Shown: positions 24,440 to 32,476, counted from the stretch's first letter. The stretch is 45,101 bases of DNA from JACDBE01 sp051002015 (GCA_051002015.1 JBPCMS010000037.1:1-45101), one strand, 5' to 3'. Notes: generated by a model not told the origin, from the sequence alone. Numbers and translations: made by a program.

Positions 24440-24802
24440 TTGGGTTCGCTGTTGGTTCACGTCACTCATGGTCCCGAGTCACCGACGCGAGCTGCGCTTG
24501 CGTGTCTCGTGGCCAAGGCCGCGGTCGACGCAGGTCACGATGTCTCCATGTTCTTCGCCGGCGACGCGGCACTGCTGATGAAGGACGACATCGTCGCTTC
24601 CGTCCAGGGGATCGGCACCGGTGCCCTGGCCGACACCCTGCCGGCACTGGTGGAAGCCGGGGTGCCGATCTGGGTATCTGGCATGTCTTCGAAGAGCCGG
24701 GGCGTCAGCGAGGCCGATGCCGCCAGCAAAGGAGCCACCTTCGCCATGCCCTCCAAGCTGGTGGAGCTCACCTTCGCCACCGACAGGGTCTTGACGTACT
24801 GA
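24440..24802 (+). CDS. DsrE/DsrF-like family protein
   Basis: A 120-residue protein with the DsrE alpha/beta fold: SLLVHVTHGPESPTRAALAC with alternating strands and helices, then HDVSMFFAGDAALLMKDD, and a VPIWVSGMSSKSRGV segment where the fold's variable cysteine would sit; here there is none, so sulfur transfer is doubtful. The start is TTG 24440 with AAGGAG about 6 bp upstream, which decides it. It is the first intact gene after valS. The DsrE fold occurs in sulfur relay proteins and in small nucleotide-binding-like proteins of unknown function. Confidence 0.78.
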   Translation: MGSLLVHVTHGPESPTRAALACLVAKAAVDAGHDVSMFFAGDAALLMKDDIVASVQGIGTGALADTLPALVEAGVPIWVSGMSSKSRGVSEADAASKGATFAMPSKLVELTFATDRVLTY

Positions 24803-24845
24803 CGACTCTCCGGCGTAGGCGGCCCTCCTAGGCGAGACTCCACGG

Positions 24846-25007
24846 CCGTTTGGAAGAGAGACCGGGCTCGCCACCGGGTTCAAGCCGGTGGGGTTCATCG
24901 AGTTGGCCACCGAGCCCGATCGGCTCGAGGAGTACCGGCGGGTGGTGGCTGTCAACCGCTATGGCGGGCTCTACCTGCACGAGATTTCCGCCGGCGGGAA
25001 GGCGTGA
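24846..25007 (+). pseudogene. Remnant of a FAD-dependent (dimethylglycine/sarcosine dehydrogenase-like) oxidoreductase
   Basis: A ~50-codon frame ending TGA 25005-25007 that reads RETGLATGFKPVGFIELATE and then PDRLEEYRRVVAVNRYGGLY with a final LHEIS. This matches an internal block of DadA/GcvT-type FAD oxidoreductases, where an ETG.ATGF..vG.i.lAt...R..EyrR stretch is followed by a ...G...hEIsP segment. The flavin-binding N terminus and the entire C terminus are absent. It is a clear relic of a ~800-residue gene, left between the DsrE gene and a convergent peptidase. Confidence 0.65.
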
Positions 25008-25025
25008 TGCCGGGGCTCGCCGGCC

Positions 25026-26360
25026 CTACCCGGCGAGGACCCTGAGGGCGATGGCCTCGGCCAGCATCCCGTTGCGGAAGTCGGCCAGATCGAGGCTTTC
25101 GTCGGGCCCGTGGGCCCGGCTGGTGGGATCGGCCACCCCGGTGAGCAGCATGGCGGCGTTCGGGTACGCCTCTTGGAGCTTGGCCACGAAGGGGATCGAG
25201 CCACCGACCCCCATCTCGACGGTCGGGGTCCCCCAGGCCGCCTCGAACCCGGCCCGCCAGGCATCGAAGGCGGCGCCATCGGTGGCGAGGGCTATGGCGC
25301 TCCCGGTGGTGCCACGGGTGACGATGACCTCTGCTCCCCACGGGGCGTTGGCCTCGAGATGTGCCACCAGGGCATCCATGGCGGCGGCGGCATCGGTCCC
25401 AGGGGGGATGCGCACGCTCACCTTGGCCCGGGCCGAGGGGAGGAGCTGGTTGATCGCCTCGGACACCGGCGGGCTGTCGATGGCGAGCACCGAGCACGCC
25501 GGCCGGGTCCAGGTGCGTTCGGTCAGGGTGCCGGTTCCGATCAGCTCGGTGCCGGGCAGCACCCCCGCCTGGAGGCGCAGCTCGTCCTCGGTGAGGTCGA
25601 GCGGGTCGGTGGGGTAGCCGCCCAGGCCCTCGATGGCGACGTCACCGGCGTCATCGTGGAGCGTGGCGAGCAGCCGGCACAGGGCGGTCAGGGCATCCGG
25701 CACCGCGCCGCCGAACTGCCCGCTGTGGACACCCTTGTCGAGGGTGCGAACCTCGACGATGCAGTCGACCAGGCCGCGCAGCGACGTGGTCAGGGTCGGT
25801 GCCCCGACGCGCCAGTTCCCGCTGTCGGCGATGACGTACACGTCGGCGGACAGGAGATCGTGGTAGCGGGCGAGGAACTCGGGGAGATGGACCGATCCGA
25901 TCTCCTCCTCACCCTCGATGAACAGCTTGACCCCGACAGGGGGCCTGCCGCCGTGGGCGGCGATGGCGCCCAGGTGGACCGCAAGCCCGGCCTTGTCGTC
26001 CGAGGATCCCCGGCCGTAGAGACGGCCGTCGCGTTCCACCGGCTCGAACGGCGCCGTCGTCCAGATGTCGTCAGGGCCGGGGGGCTGGACATCGTGGTGG
26101 GCGTAGAGGAGCACGGTGGGAGCGCCCTTCGGTCCGGGGACCTGGCCGAAGACGGCAGGGTGGGCCCCCTCGACCTCGAGCAGCTGGATGTCGGAGATGC
26201 CGTATCGCCCCATCGTCTCGGCCACGTGCTCGGCCGACCGCCGGACCTGGGCCGGGTCGAACGCCGACGCGCTCACCGACGGGATGCGGACCATCGCCTC
26301 CAGCTCGGAGCGGACAGTGGGAAACAGGCTGTCGACGGCGGCGGCGAGATCATCGTGCAT
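25026..26360 (-). CDS. M20 family dipeptidase/metallopeptidase
   Basis: A 444-residue M20 peptidase. Metal ligands and catalytic residues are in place: LLYAHHDVQP (H88/H89, D90), GRGSSDDKAG (D121/D122), IEGEEEIGS (E151/E152), an aspartate in VIADSGNWR, and a histidine near the C terminus in TSRAHGPDE. The lid/dimerisation domain lies between about 190 and 350. It resembles cytosolic dipeptidases of the ArgE/DapE/PepV group that remove an N-terminal residue from di- or tripeptides. The peptide substrate cannot be read from sequence. The start is ATG 26360, and 52 bp separate it from the upstream sulfotransferase on the same strand. Confidence 0.92.
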   Translation of the reverse strand: MHDDLAAAVDSLFPTVRSELEAMVRIPSVSASAFDPAQVRRSAEHVAETMGRYGISDIQLLEVEGAHPAVFGQVPGPKGAPTVLLYAHHDVQPPGPDDIWTTAPFEPVERDGRLYGRGSSDDKAGLAVHLGAIAAHGGRPPVGVKLFIEGEEEIGSVHLPEFLARYHDLLSADVYVIADSGNWRVGAPTLTTSLRGLVDCIVEVRTLDKGVHSGQFGGAVPDALTALCRLLATLHDDAGDVAIEGLGGYPTDPLDLTEDELRLQAGVLPGTELIGTGTLTERTWTRPACSVLAIDSPPVSEAINQLLPSARAKVSVRIPPGTDAAAAMDALVAHLEANAPWGAEVIVTRGTTGSAIALATDGAAFDAWRAGFEAAWGTPTVEMGVGGSIPFVAKLQEAYPNAAMLLTGVADPTSRAHGPDESLDLADFRNGMLAEAIALRVLAG

Positions 26361-26412
26361 GCCGGCAGGCTACCGCCCCCCGATGCGTCGCCCCCGGTCG
26401 GGCAGGGGACGG

Positions 26413-27261
26413 TCAGTCCCAGTCGAATCGGCGCCCCACCAGCTTCTCGAGGGTGCGATTGTGCGGCGCGAAGTATTCGACCAGCCGGGCCCGGAACTCG
26501 GGTTCGATCGGCGCCGGGGCGGTCTGGTTGATCGCCGGGAACCCGGTCCCGTCCCATGCCCCGATCCCCAGGAAACGGGATACGTCGCCAAGCACCGGCT
26601 CGGGGTCGGAGAACAGGTCCTCGCTCCTCATGAACAGGAACCGGTCGAGCGGGAAGTGGTCGAGCCAGCGCTCGACCTGCTCGGCGTACCGGCTCTTGGC
26701 GAGGTAGAGGAACCGCAACGTATCACCGACCCCTTTCCGGTCCTCCTGGTAATCCCCGATCGCAGGAAAGGGGTTCGCCTGCTCCTTCTCCACCGCCTGC
26801 TCGAAGGTCGCCGTCTCCCGACCCTCCTTGGAACGGAGACGCCAGGCGGAGTGGGCGCGGTCCACCGGGTTGCGCAGCAGCACCATGAGCTTGGCCTCGG
26901 GGGTCACCCGGGCCAGCCGCCCGGGCACATCGGGGTGGACCAGGTAGTTCGGGGTCGCTTCACCGGTGATCTGGCCGGGGCCGATGGACCGGGCCAGCGG
27001 GAAGTTGGCCCGGTACCAGCTCACTCCCCTGTTGTGGTGGAGATCGTGGAAATGGATCTCCTTGCGATAGGGCGGGAGGATCTGAGGATGGCTGGACAGG
27101 TGGTCGAACAACGAGGTGGTGCCGCTCCGCTGGGCACCGAGGATCACGAAGTCGGGGAGGGCGCGGCGCGACGACGTGGCCATGCGCCAGCGCCACCCAA
27201 CCGCCCGCCGAATCCGATCGGGATGGAGCCGGCCCTGCTCGATGTGGCGGCGCTCTCTCAT
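26413..27261 (-). CDS. PAPS-dependent sulfotransferase family protein (paralogue 3)
   Basis: A 282-residue sulfotransferase. The PAPS loop DFVILGAQRSGTTSLFDHL lies about 36 residues from ATG 27261 (an ATG at 27183 would leave a 256-residue form; neither has a clear ribosome site). It has KEIHFHDLHHNRGVSWYR, then VLLRNPVDRAHSAWRLRSKE for 3'-phosphate binding, and FLFMRSEDLF. The block order and tail are the same as in the two other sulfotransferases of the window, most like the copy at 4905. It is divergent from a P-loop kinase gene, with which it may share a promoter region (27262-27395). Confidence 0.88.
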   Translation of the reverse strand: MRERRHIEQGRLHPDRIRRAVGWRWRMATSSRRALPDFVILGAQRSGTTSLFDHLSSHPQILPPYRKEIHFHDLHHNRGVSWYRANFPLARSIGPGQITGEATPNYLVHPDVPGRLARVTPEAKLMVLLRNPVDRAHSAWRLRSKEGRETATFEQAVEKEQANPFPAIGDYQEDRKGVGDTLRFLYLAKSRYAEQVERWLDHFPLDRFLFMRSEDLFSDPEPVLGDVSRFLGIGAWDGTGFPAINQTAPAPIEPEFRARLVEYFAPHNRTLEKLVGRRFDWD

Positions 27262-27395
27262 CGGGAGACGCCGTCGTCCGGGAACACCATGGGGCGAGTG
27301 TAAGGGGCCGGTGGAGCCATTCCCGCAGCGGCAGGGATCCGTCCGGCGAGCTAGGGTCGACGGACCGTTGGAGATCCGTCCGTGGGGGAGCAAGG

Positions 27396-28199
27396 ATGCG
27401 GCTGGTCGAGTTCCTCGGGGTTCCGGGGAGTGGCAAGTCGACGCTGGTGGGTGTGGTGGAGATCGGGTCGGCCGCTGGCGGGGTACCCGTGGCGCGGCTC
27501 GATGGCGTCGCCCGCGACGCCATGGCCAGGACCGGGCGCGACCCGCTGAGCCGGGTCGTCGCCAACAGCGTGGGCCGCTGGTCGCCGGCGGTCTGGAAGA
27601 AGGCTTTTGCCCGATCGAGCGACAGGATGGCCGTCCTGTGCCGGGCCATCGTCGCCCATCCGCAGCTCGCCACCGCCGTCATCGAAGCCAACGAGGCACA
27701 CAACGGCGACGCCCGCCCGGACCTGGTGATGGGGATGATGTTCAACCACCTCGTCGCCTTCCGGCTGGCCGAGGAGACGATGGCGCCCGACGCCTGGCTG
27801 CTGCTCGACGAGGGTCTTTGCAACCGGGTCACCAGCCTGTTCGCCGCCGACTTCGATCCCGAGCGCGACCGGCGGGAGTTGGTCCGTTACCTCGACCTGA
27901 TCCCGGTGCCCGACGTCCTGGTGGTGGTCTCGACCCCGATCGACCTTTGCTTCGTTCGGCTGGAGTCGATCGGATGGACCGAGCGGATCAGGGACAAACG
28001 ACCCGAGCAGCGCCGGGCCTTCCTGGAGCGGTCCGCCCTGCTGGTCGAGCTCACCGGTGAGCACATGGGGGCCAGAGGGGCCCAGGTGGTGGCGGTCGAC
28101 GGGACCGCGGATGTGGCACTCGGCACCGCCGCCACCGTCCGAACGGTGCGTCGGGCCTCAGGGCTGCCCGACGCACCGGGCAGCGTCATCGAGGGCTGA
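27396..28199 (+). CDS. P-loop kinase-like protein of unknown substrate
   Basis: A 267-residue protein opening RLVEFLGVPGSGKSTLVGVV, with Walker A GVPGSGKST at residues 8-16. WLLLDEGLCNRVTSLF (about 129-144) looks like the Walker B/DEG segment of nucleotide-kinase-like NTPases, followed by VLVVVSTPIDLCFVRLESIG, an adenylate-kinase-type strand-helix, and an arginine-rich lid (RIRDKRPEQRR). Such genes often sit next to sulfotransferase and glycosyltransferase genes; a role in making or using an activated sulfate donor is a guess. The start is ATG 27396. It ends 20 bp before a dispersed-repeat cluster. Confidence 0.7.
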   Translation: MRLVEFLGVPGSGKSTLVGVVEIGSAAGGVPVARLDGVARDAMARTGRDPLSRVVANSVGRWSPAVWKKAFARSSDRMAVLCRAIVAHPQLATAVIEANEAHNGDARPDLVMGMMFNHLVAFRLAEETMAPDAWLLLDEGLCNRVTSLFAADFDPERDRRELVRYLDLIPVPDVLVVVSTPIDLCFVRLESIGWTERIRDKRPEQRRAFLERSALLVELTGEHMGARGAQVVAVDGTADVALGTAATVRTVRRASGLPDAPGSVIEG

Positions 28200-28219
28200 C
28201 GGCCGGGCCGGCCCTCTAT

Positions 28220-28350
28220 CGCCGAACTTCAGCGGATTGGTACTCGCCAGGGGTAGGCAGAACCTTAGGTTCGCCGCCAACGGCCGCCGCTCCTTCAATA
28301 TCAGCGGATTGCGTGTGGTGGCGACACCCAGGAACCTCAGGTTCGCCGCC
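28220..28350 (+). repeat. Dispersed repeat cluster E: type-II unit, linker, type-I unit
   Basis: Unit 1 (28220-28279) is type II: CGCCGAACTTCAGCGGATTG, then GTACTCGCCAGGGGTAGGC, then AGAACCTTAGGTTCGCCGCC. A linker AACGGCCGCCGCTCCTTC follows. Unit 2 (28297-28350) is type I: AATATCAGCGGATTGCGTGT, then GGTGGCGACACCCAGG, then AACCTCAGGTTCGCCGCC. GGGCCGGCCCTCTAT precedes unit 1. The cluster's complement matches F3 to F4 of cluster F in unit order and linkers. It fills the gap between convergent genes and ends 8 bp before the anti-sigma stop. Confidence 0.9.
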
Positions 28351-28358
28351 GGAGCCAC

Positions 28359-29063
28359 CTAGGTCTCGAGATCGAGCACCGTTTCGCCGTTGACCGAGGC
28401 GTCGGCGTCGACCGGCTCGAGGGTCACCCAAACCCGGGGGAAGTCGGCCCTGCTCACCCCGATCCACAGGTCGACACCGTCCGCGGCGCGGAACGATCCC
28501 GCGGAGAGGTGGATGTCCCCGTTGCTCAGCCACATCTCGTAGACGTAGCCGGAGGGGGCGACGGGCAGGTCGACGGCGTTGATCCGCATCCGGGTCCCGG
28601 CATCGGTGGCCCATCCGACCACGGTCGCCGTTGCCTCTGGTGACGGGCCTTCGCCGTACAGGGTCAGCTCCCAGTCCGGCTCGTTGGCGCGCAGAACGGG
28701 GATGGCGATCAGGGCAGCGACCGCAGCGGCGGCGACCCAAGCCAGCCACCCCCGCCCCGGGCTCGACGGCGCCTCCGCCACCCGCAGGATGGGAGGGGGC
28801 TCGGCGGTGGGGTCCGTGGCGGCCACCTCGTCACCGCCTGGAGTCACGCCCGCTACGGTCGCCGCCTCGACCACGGCGGCAACGATCCGGTCCTCCAGGT
28901 CCGCGGAAGGATCGGCCCACGTGGTGGGGGCGGCGAGCAGGTCGCTCGCCTCGTCGACCTCGGCGGCAATGGCGGAGCAGGCGACGCATCCGGCCAGGTG
29001 TGTGTCCAACTCGGGGCCGGTGTCCCCGCTGAGCTTGGCGGTCCGGTACTCGGCGCAGGTCAT
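28359..29063 (-). CDS. Anti-sigma factor (zinc-finger, RskA-type)
   Basis: A 234-residue membrane anti-sigma factor. The N-terminal zinc anti-sigma motif is H22-x3-C26-x2-C29 (THLAGCVACS), with C3 as a possible extra ligand. A single membrane helix (about 104-123, WLAWVAAAAVAALIAIPVL) separates it from an extracytoplasmic RskA-type domain with AGSFRAADGVDLWIGVSRAD. It holds its cognate ECF sigma factor at the membrane until regulated proteolysis. The start ATG overlaps the sigma gene stop by 4 bp. The stop TAG lies just outside a dispersed repeat cluster. Confidence 0.92.
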   Translation of the reverse strand: MTCAEYRTAKLSGDTGPELDTHLAGCVACSAIAAEVDEASDLLAAPTTWADPSADLEDRIVAAVVEAATVAGVTPGGDEVAATDPTAEPPPILRVAEAPSSPGRGWLAWVAAAAVAALIAIPVLRANEPDWELTLYGEGPSPEATATVVGWATDAGTRMRINAVDLPVAPSGYVYEMWLSNGDIHLSAGSFRAADGVDLWIGVSRADFPRVWVTLEPVDADASVNGETVLDLET

Positions 29064-29599
29064 GCGCTCGCCTCCTGGAGGTGGAGAAGCAGCTCGGCCA
29101 GGCGCCGGTGGGCCCGATGGGAGCGGGACTTGACCGTCCCCACGGGGATACCGAGCCTCGCTGCGGTCTCTTCATGGGTCAACCCGAGGAAGTGGGTGGC
29201 CTCGACGACGGCCCGCTCGTCCGGTGGCATCCCGTTCAGGGCGCGGCGCACCTCCCAGGTGGTCCATGCCGCCTCGAACCCCGGTGGGAGCTCTGCCAGC
29301 CGGTCATCGAGGGGGCCCTGGTTGCTGTGACGGCGCTCCCGGCGGAACAGGTCGACCGCCACCCTCCTGGTGATGGTGAACAGCCACGGGGCCACCTCCC
29401 GGTGCGGATCGAACCGGTCGGCGGCCCGCCACGCCTGCAGGAACGACTGCTGCACCGCCTCCTCGGCCAGACCCCGGTCGCCGAGCGAGCGCAGCGCCAC
29501 CGCGTACATGGGTCGGGCATAGCGACGGTAGAGGTCGCGGACCGCCTCGGGGTCGCCGGTCACGAACCGGGCGACGAGCTCGGTGTCGGGGGTCACCAT
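29060..29599 (-). CDS. ECF-type RNA polymerase sigma factor
   Basis: A 179-residue group 4 sigma factor from ATG 29599; an in-frame ATG at 29629 would add 10 residues. Region 2 spans DLYRRYARPMYAVALRSLGD, the EEAVQQSFLQAWR helix and VAPWLFTITRRVAVDLFRRE. Region 4 spans ALNGMPPDERAVVEATHFLG and GLTHEETAARLGIPVGTVKS. There is no region 1.1 or 3. It should direct transcription of a stress or envelope regulon when released by the membrane anti-sigma factor with which it forms an operon. An imperfect palindrome TTGACATGCATGCAA (complement of 29620-29634) overlaps the longer start; I could not recognise a convincing self-promoter. Confidence 0.93.
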   Translation of the reverse strand: MVTPDTELVARFVTGDPEAVRDLYRRYARPMYAVALRSLGDRGLAEEAVQQSFLQAWRAADRFDPHREVAPWLFTITRRVAVDLFRRERRHSNQGPLDDRLAELPPGFEAAWTTWEVRRALNGMPPDERAVVEATHFLGLTHEETAARLGIPVGTVKSRSHRAHRRLAELLLHLQEASA

Positions 29600-29708
29600 G
29601 ACCACCCGACGGGACGCCGTTGCATGCATGTCAACCTAGTTACGCAGGGGGACTAGCTCCCGGTTCGCCATGGATGATCCATCCGATGGGATTAAGCGGT
29701 TGGATGGG

Positions 29709-30093
29709 GCGGCGGCCGTTGGCGGCGAACCTAAGGTTCTGCGTACCCCTGGCGAGTACCAATCCGCTGAAGTTCGGCGAGGAAGGGCCGGCACGCCGAA
29801 CCTGAGTTCCTGGGTGTCGCCACCACACGTAATCCGCTGATGTTGAACCTGAGGTTGCTGGGTGTCGCCACCACACGCGATCCGCTGATGTTCAACGAGC
29901 GGCGGCCGTTGGCGGCGAACCTAATGTTCTGCGTACCCCTGGCGATGCCTAATCCGCTGAAGTTCGGCGATAGAGGGCCGGCACGGCGAACCTGAGGTTG
30001 CTGGGTGTCGCCGTGACATGCGATCCGCTGATGCGAACCTGACGTTCCTGCGTGTCTGGGGAGGGCATGCCTGGTGCATCCGGTGACGTTCAG
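29709..30093 (-). repeat. Dispersed repeat cluster F: six-unit array with a ~190-bp internal duplication
   Basis: Units: F1 type II (29721-29779), F2 type I (29794-29844), F3 type I (29845-29893), F4 type II (29911-29970), F5 type I (29984-30033) and F6 degenerate (30034-30093). Linkers recur: GCGGCGGCCGTTGGCGGCG precedes F1 and F4, and AGGGCCGGCAC follows both. The block from the linker through F2 is repeated from the linker before F4 through F5, i.e. about 190 bp duplicated. The array fills the 484-bp gene-free stretch between the sigma-factor gene and zwf. It contains no open frame that looks coding. Confidence 0.92.
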
Positions 30094-30113
30094 GGGGGCG
30101 GCGGACCGCGGCG

Positions 30114-31568
30114 TCACCACCGCATCCGCATCGTCCAGCTGTCGTCCCCCTTGACCAGCAGGTCGTTGGTCTCGTCGGGGCCCCAGGTGCCGGCGGCGTA
30201 GGGGTGTATCGGGAGGTCGTCTCGCTCCAGCAGCGGGGTCCACAGCCGCCAGCTCGCCTCGACCTCGTCGGCCCTGACGAACAGGGTCTGGTCGCCGGTG
30301 ACCACGTCGAGGAGGAGGGTCTGGTAGGCGGAGGGGAGCTCGTGGAACCGGTCGGCGTAGTTGAACGACATCGGTTGGGTGACGACGTTGGCCTCGCCCG
30401 GTGCCTTGAGCTCGAATCTGACCTCGAAGCCCTCGTTGGGCTGCAGGGTGAGGATCAGCACGTTGGGGCTGATCGGGCAATCGTCGGTGATCCCGTGGAA
30501 GATGCACACCGGGGGCGGCTTGTAGGTGATGGCGATCTGGGTGGTTCCCTCCGGGAGCCGCTTGCCGGTCCGCAGGTAGAAGGGGACCCCCTCCCAACGC
30601 CAACTGTGGACGTACACCCGCATGGCGACGAAGGTCGGGGTCGCGGAATCCGGAGCGACGGTCCCCTCCTCGCGGTAACCGGGCACCGCCTTCCCGCCGA
30701 CGGTGCCAGCGGTGTACTGCCCGAGCACCACAAGGCCGGGGTCGATCGACCGCATCGCCTCGAGCACCTGCACCTTCTCCTGGCGGATCGCATCGGCGGT
30801 GAAGGAGCTGGGCGCCTCCATCGCCACCAGGGTCAGCAGCTGGGTGAGGTGATTCTGGACCATGTCCCGCAGCACCCCGGCGGCGTCGTAGTAGCCGCCC
30901 CGCGACCCGACCCCGAGTTCCTCGGCCACGGTGATCTCGACGCAATCGAGCCGGTCCCGGCTCCATGTGGTCTCGAAGATGGGGTTGGTGAAGCGGAAGG
31001 TGAGGAGGTTCTGGACACTCTCCTTGCCCAGGTAGTGATCGATCCGGTAGACCTGCGACTCGTCGAAGTGCTGGTGGACCAGACGGTTGAGGGTGCGGGC
31101 CGACTCGAGGTCGGTCCCGAACGGCTTCTCGATCACCAGCCGGGCCCACCCCGGCGCCTTGTTGAGCCCGGCCTCGTCGAGGGCGGTGACCACCCCCGGG
31201 AACGCCGCAGGGGGGAGGGCCAGGTAGAAGGCCCGGTTGCCGGGGAGCTCGTGTTCCTTCTCCAAGCGCTCGATCCGATCCCGGAGTTGATCGAGCGGGG
31301 CGTCCTTGGGCACCGTCTGGTGGAAGAGCCGCTCCACCGCCCATGCATCCGTTGAGGTGTCGGTGATGCCCGCCTCGGCCAGAGCCCGGTGGGAGAGCTG
31401 CCGGAACCCGGCGTCATCGAGCTCGGTGGGGGAGACCCCGAGGATCACACAGCTGTCGGCGATGTCGTTCTCGTTCATCACCCGGTACAGCGCCGGGAGC
31501 AGCTTGCGTCTGGTCAGGTCGCCGGTCGCTCCGAAGATGACGAAGAGGTGCCGGTCGGGCTGCTCCAT
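30114..31568 (-). CDS. zwf: Glucose-6-phosphate 1-dehydrogenase
   Basis: A 484-residue enzyme. The NADP-binding loop is GATGDLTRRKLLPALY (13-28). The substrate-binding signature EKPFG is at 147-151 and the catalytic block RIDHYLGKE at 175-183, with D177, H178 and K182. The C-terminal domain contains the LRTGKRLPE region. It oxidises glucose-6-phosphate to 6-phosphogluconolactone in the oxidative pentose phosphate pathway, making NAD(P)H. The start ATG at 31568 shares one base with the stop of gnd (TGATG). No 6-phosphogluconolactonase or OpcA gene is in this window. Confidence 0.97.
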   Translation of the reverse strand: MEQPDRHLFVIFGATGDLTRRKLLPALYRVMNENDIADSCVILGVSPTELDDAGFRQLSHRALAEAGITDTSTDAWAVERLFHQTVPKDAPLDQLRDRIERLEKEHELPGNRAFYLALPPAAFPGVVTALDEAGLNKAPGWARLVIEKPFGTDLESARTLNRLVHQHFDESQVYRIDHYLGKESVQNLLTFRFTNPIFETTWSRDRLDCVEITVAEELGVGSRGGYYDAAGVLRDMVQNHLTQLLTLVAMEAPSSFTADAIRQEKVQVLEAMRSIDPGLVVLGQYTAGTVGGKAVPGYREEGTVAPDSATPTFVAMRVYVHSWRWEGVPFYLRTGKRLPEGTTQIAITYKPPPVCIFHGITDDCPISPNVLILTLQPNEGFEVRFELKAPGEANVVTQPMSFNYADRFHELPSAYQTLLLDVVTGDQTLFVRADEVEASWRLWTPLLERDDLPIHPYAAGTWGPDETNDLLVKGDDSWTMRMRW

Positions 31569-32476
31569 CAGCCCTCCGTCTTGACGGCGTGCCCGCCGAA
31601 TTGGCCCCGCATCGCCGACAGCAGCCTGTCAACGAAACCGACCTCGTCGCGCGACCCGATCCGCTGCAAGAGGGACAGGCTGATCACCGGGGCGGCGACG
31701 TTGAGGTCGATGGCCTCGACCACGGCCCACCGGCCCTCGCCGGAGTCGGGGACGTACGGGGCGATGCCGTCGAGGTCGGGGTTCTCCGCCAGCGCCCGCA
31801 CCGTCAGGTCGAGCAGCCAGGAGCGGACGACGCTTCCTTCCCGCCAGATCTCGCCGATGGCGGCGAGGTCGAGGTCGAACTCCTGCTTGGCCCTCATCAC
31901 GCCGAACCCCTCGGCGAACGACTGCATCATCCCGTACTCGATCCCGTTGTGGATCATCTTGACGAAGTGGCCGGATCCGCTGGGACCGACCCGGCCCCAA
32001 CCGGTGGTGGGCGACGGCGCCAGCGTCTCGAAGATGGGTCGGAGCCGCTCCACCGGCCCGGGGTCGCCCCCGATCATCATCGAGTAGCCCTCGGCCAGGC
32101 CCCAGATCCCGCCCGAGGTGCCCACGTCGACCAGGTGGTGCCCGGCGGCGGTGCGCTCGGCGGCCCGCCGCATGGTGTCCTTGTAGAAGGTGTTGCCCCC
32201 GTCTATGACGGTGTCGCCGGCGGAGAGGTGGGGCTCGAGCCCGGTGATGGTCTGGTCGACCGGATCGCCATGGGGGACCATGATCCACACCGCCCGTGGG
32301 GTGTCGAGCCTGGCGACGAGGTCCTCGAGCGACTCCGCCCCGCCGGCGCCGATCCCGACCACGCGGTCGACCGCTTCGACGGAGAGGTCGTAGCCGACCA
32401 CGTCGTGGCCGCCCCTTACCAGCCGCTCGGTCATGTTGGCCCCCATGCGGCCAAGCCCGATCATCCCGAGCTGCAT
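31568..32476 (-). CDS. gnd: 6-phosphogluconate dehydrogenase, decarboxylating (short form)
   Basis: A 302-residue short-chain 6PGDH. The Rossmann start is MQLGMIGLGRMGANMTERLV; IDGGNTFYKDTMRRA (about 92-106) and HLVDVGTSGGIWGLAEGYSM hold substrate contacts, and HFVKMIHNGIEYGMMQSFAE carries the catalytic lysine. The length (about 300) fits the GndA/YqeC-like short class, often NAD-dependent, as opposed to the ~470-residue long form. It oxidatively decarboxylates 6-phosphogluconate to ribulose-5-phosphate. It precedes zwf in the operon, so the pathway's two dehydrogenases are co-translated. The cofactor preference is not certain from sequence. Confidence 0.95.
   Translation of the reverse strand: MQLGMIGLGRMGANMTERLVRGGHDVVGYDLSVEAVDRVVGIGAGGAESLEDLVARLDTPRAVWIMVPHGDPVDQTITGLEPHLSAGDTVIDGGNTFYKDTMRRAAERTAAGHHLVDVGTSGGIWGLAEGYSMMIGGDPGPVERLRPIFETLAPSPTTGWGRVGPSGSGHFVKMIHNGIEYGMMQSFAEGFGVMRAKQEFDLDLAAIGEIWREGSVVRSWLLDLTVRALAENPDLDGIAPYVPDSGEGRWAVVEAIDLNVAAPVISLSLLQRIGSRDEVGFVDRLLSAMRGQFGGHAVKTEG

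Noticed and set aside
22670..24831. Long frames on both strands overlapping valS
   Set aside because: High-GC shadow frames; Arg/Pro/Gly-rich with no motif, while valS has HVGH and KMSKS in its frame.
29709..30093. CRISPR array
   Set aside because: Units differ in sequence and length, spacers are short conserved linkers not unique sequences, and no cas gene is present.
29709..31344. Open frames reading through the repeat array into zwf
   Set aside because: They are translations of the repeat units (for example NISGLRVVATP) joined to a shadow of zwf, without coding signals.
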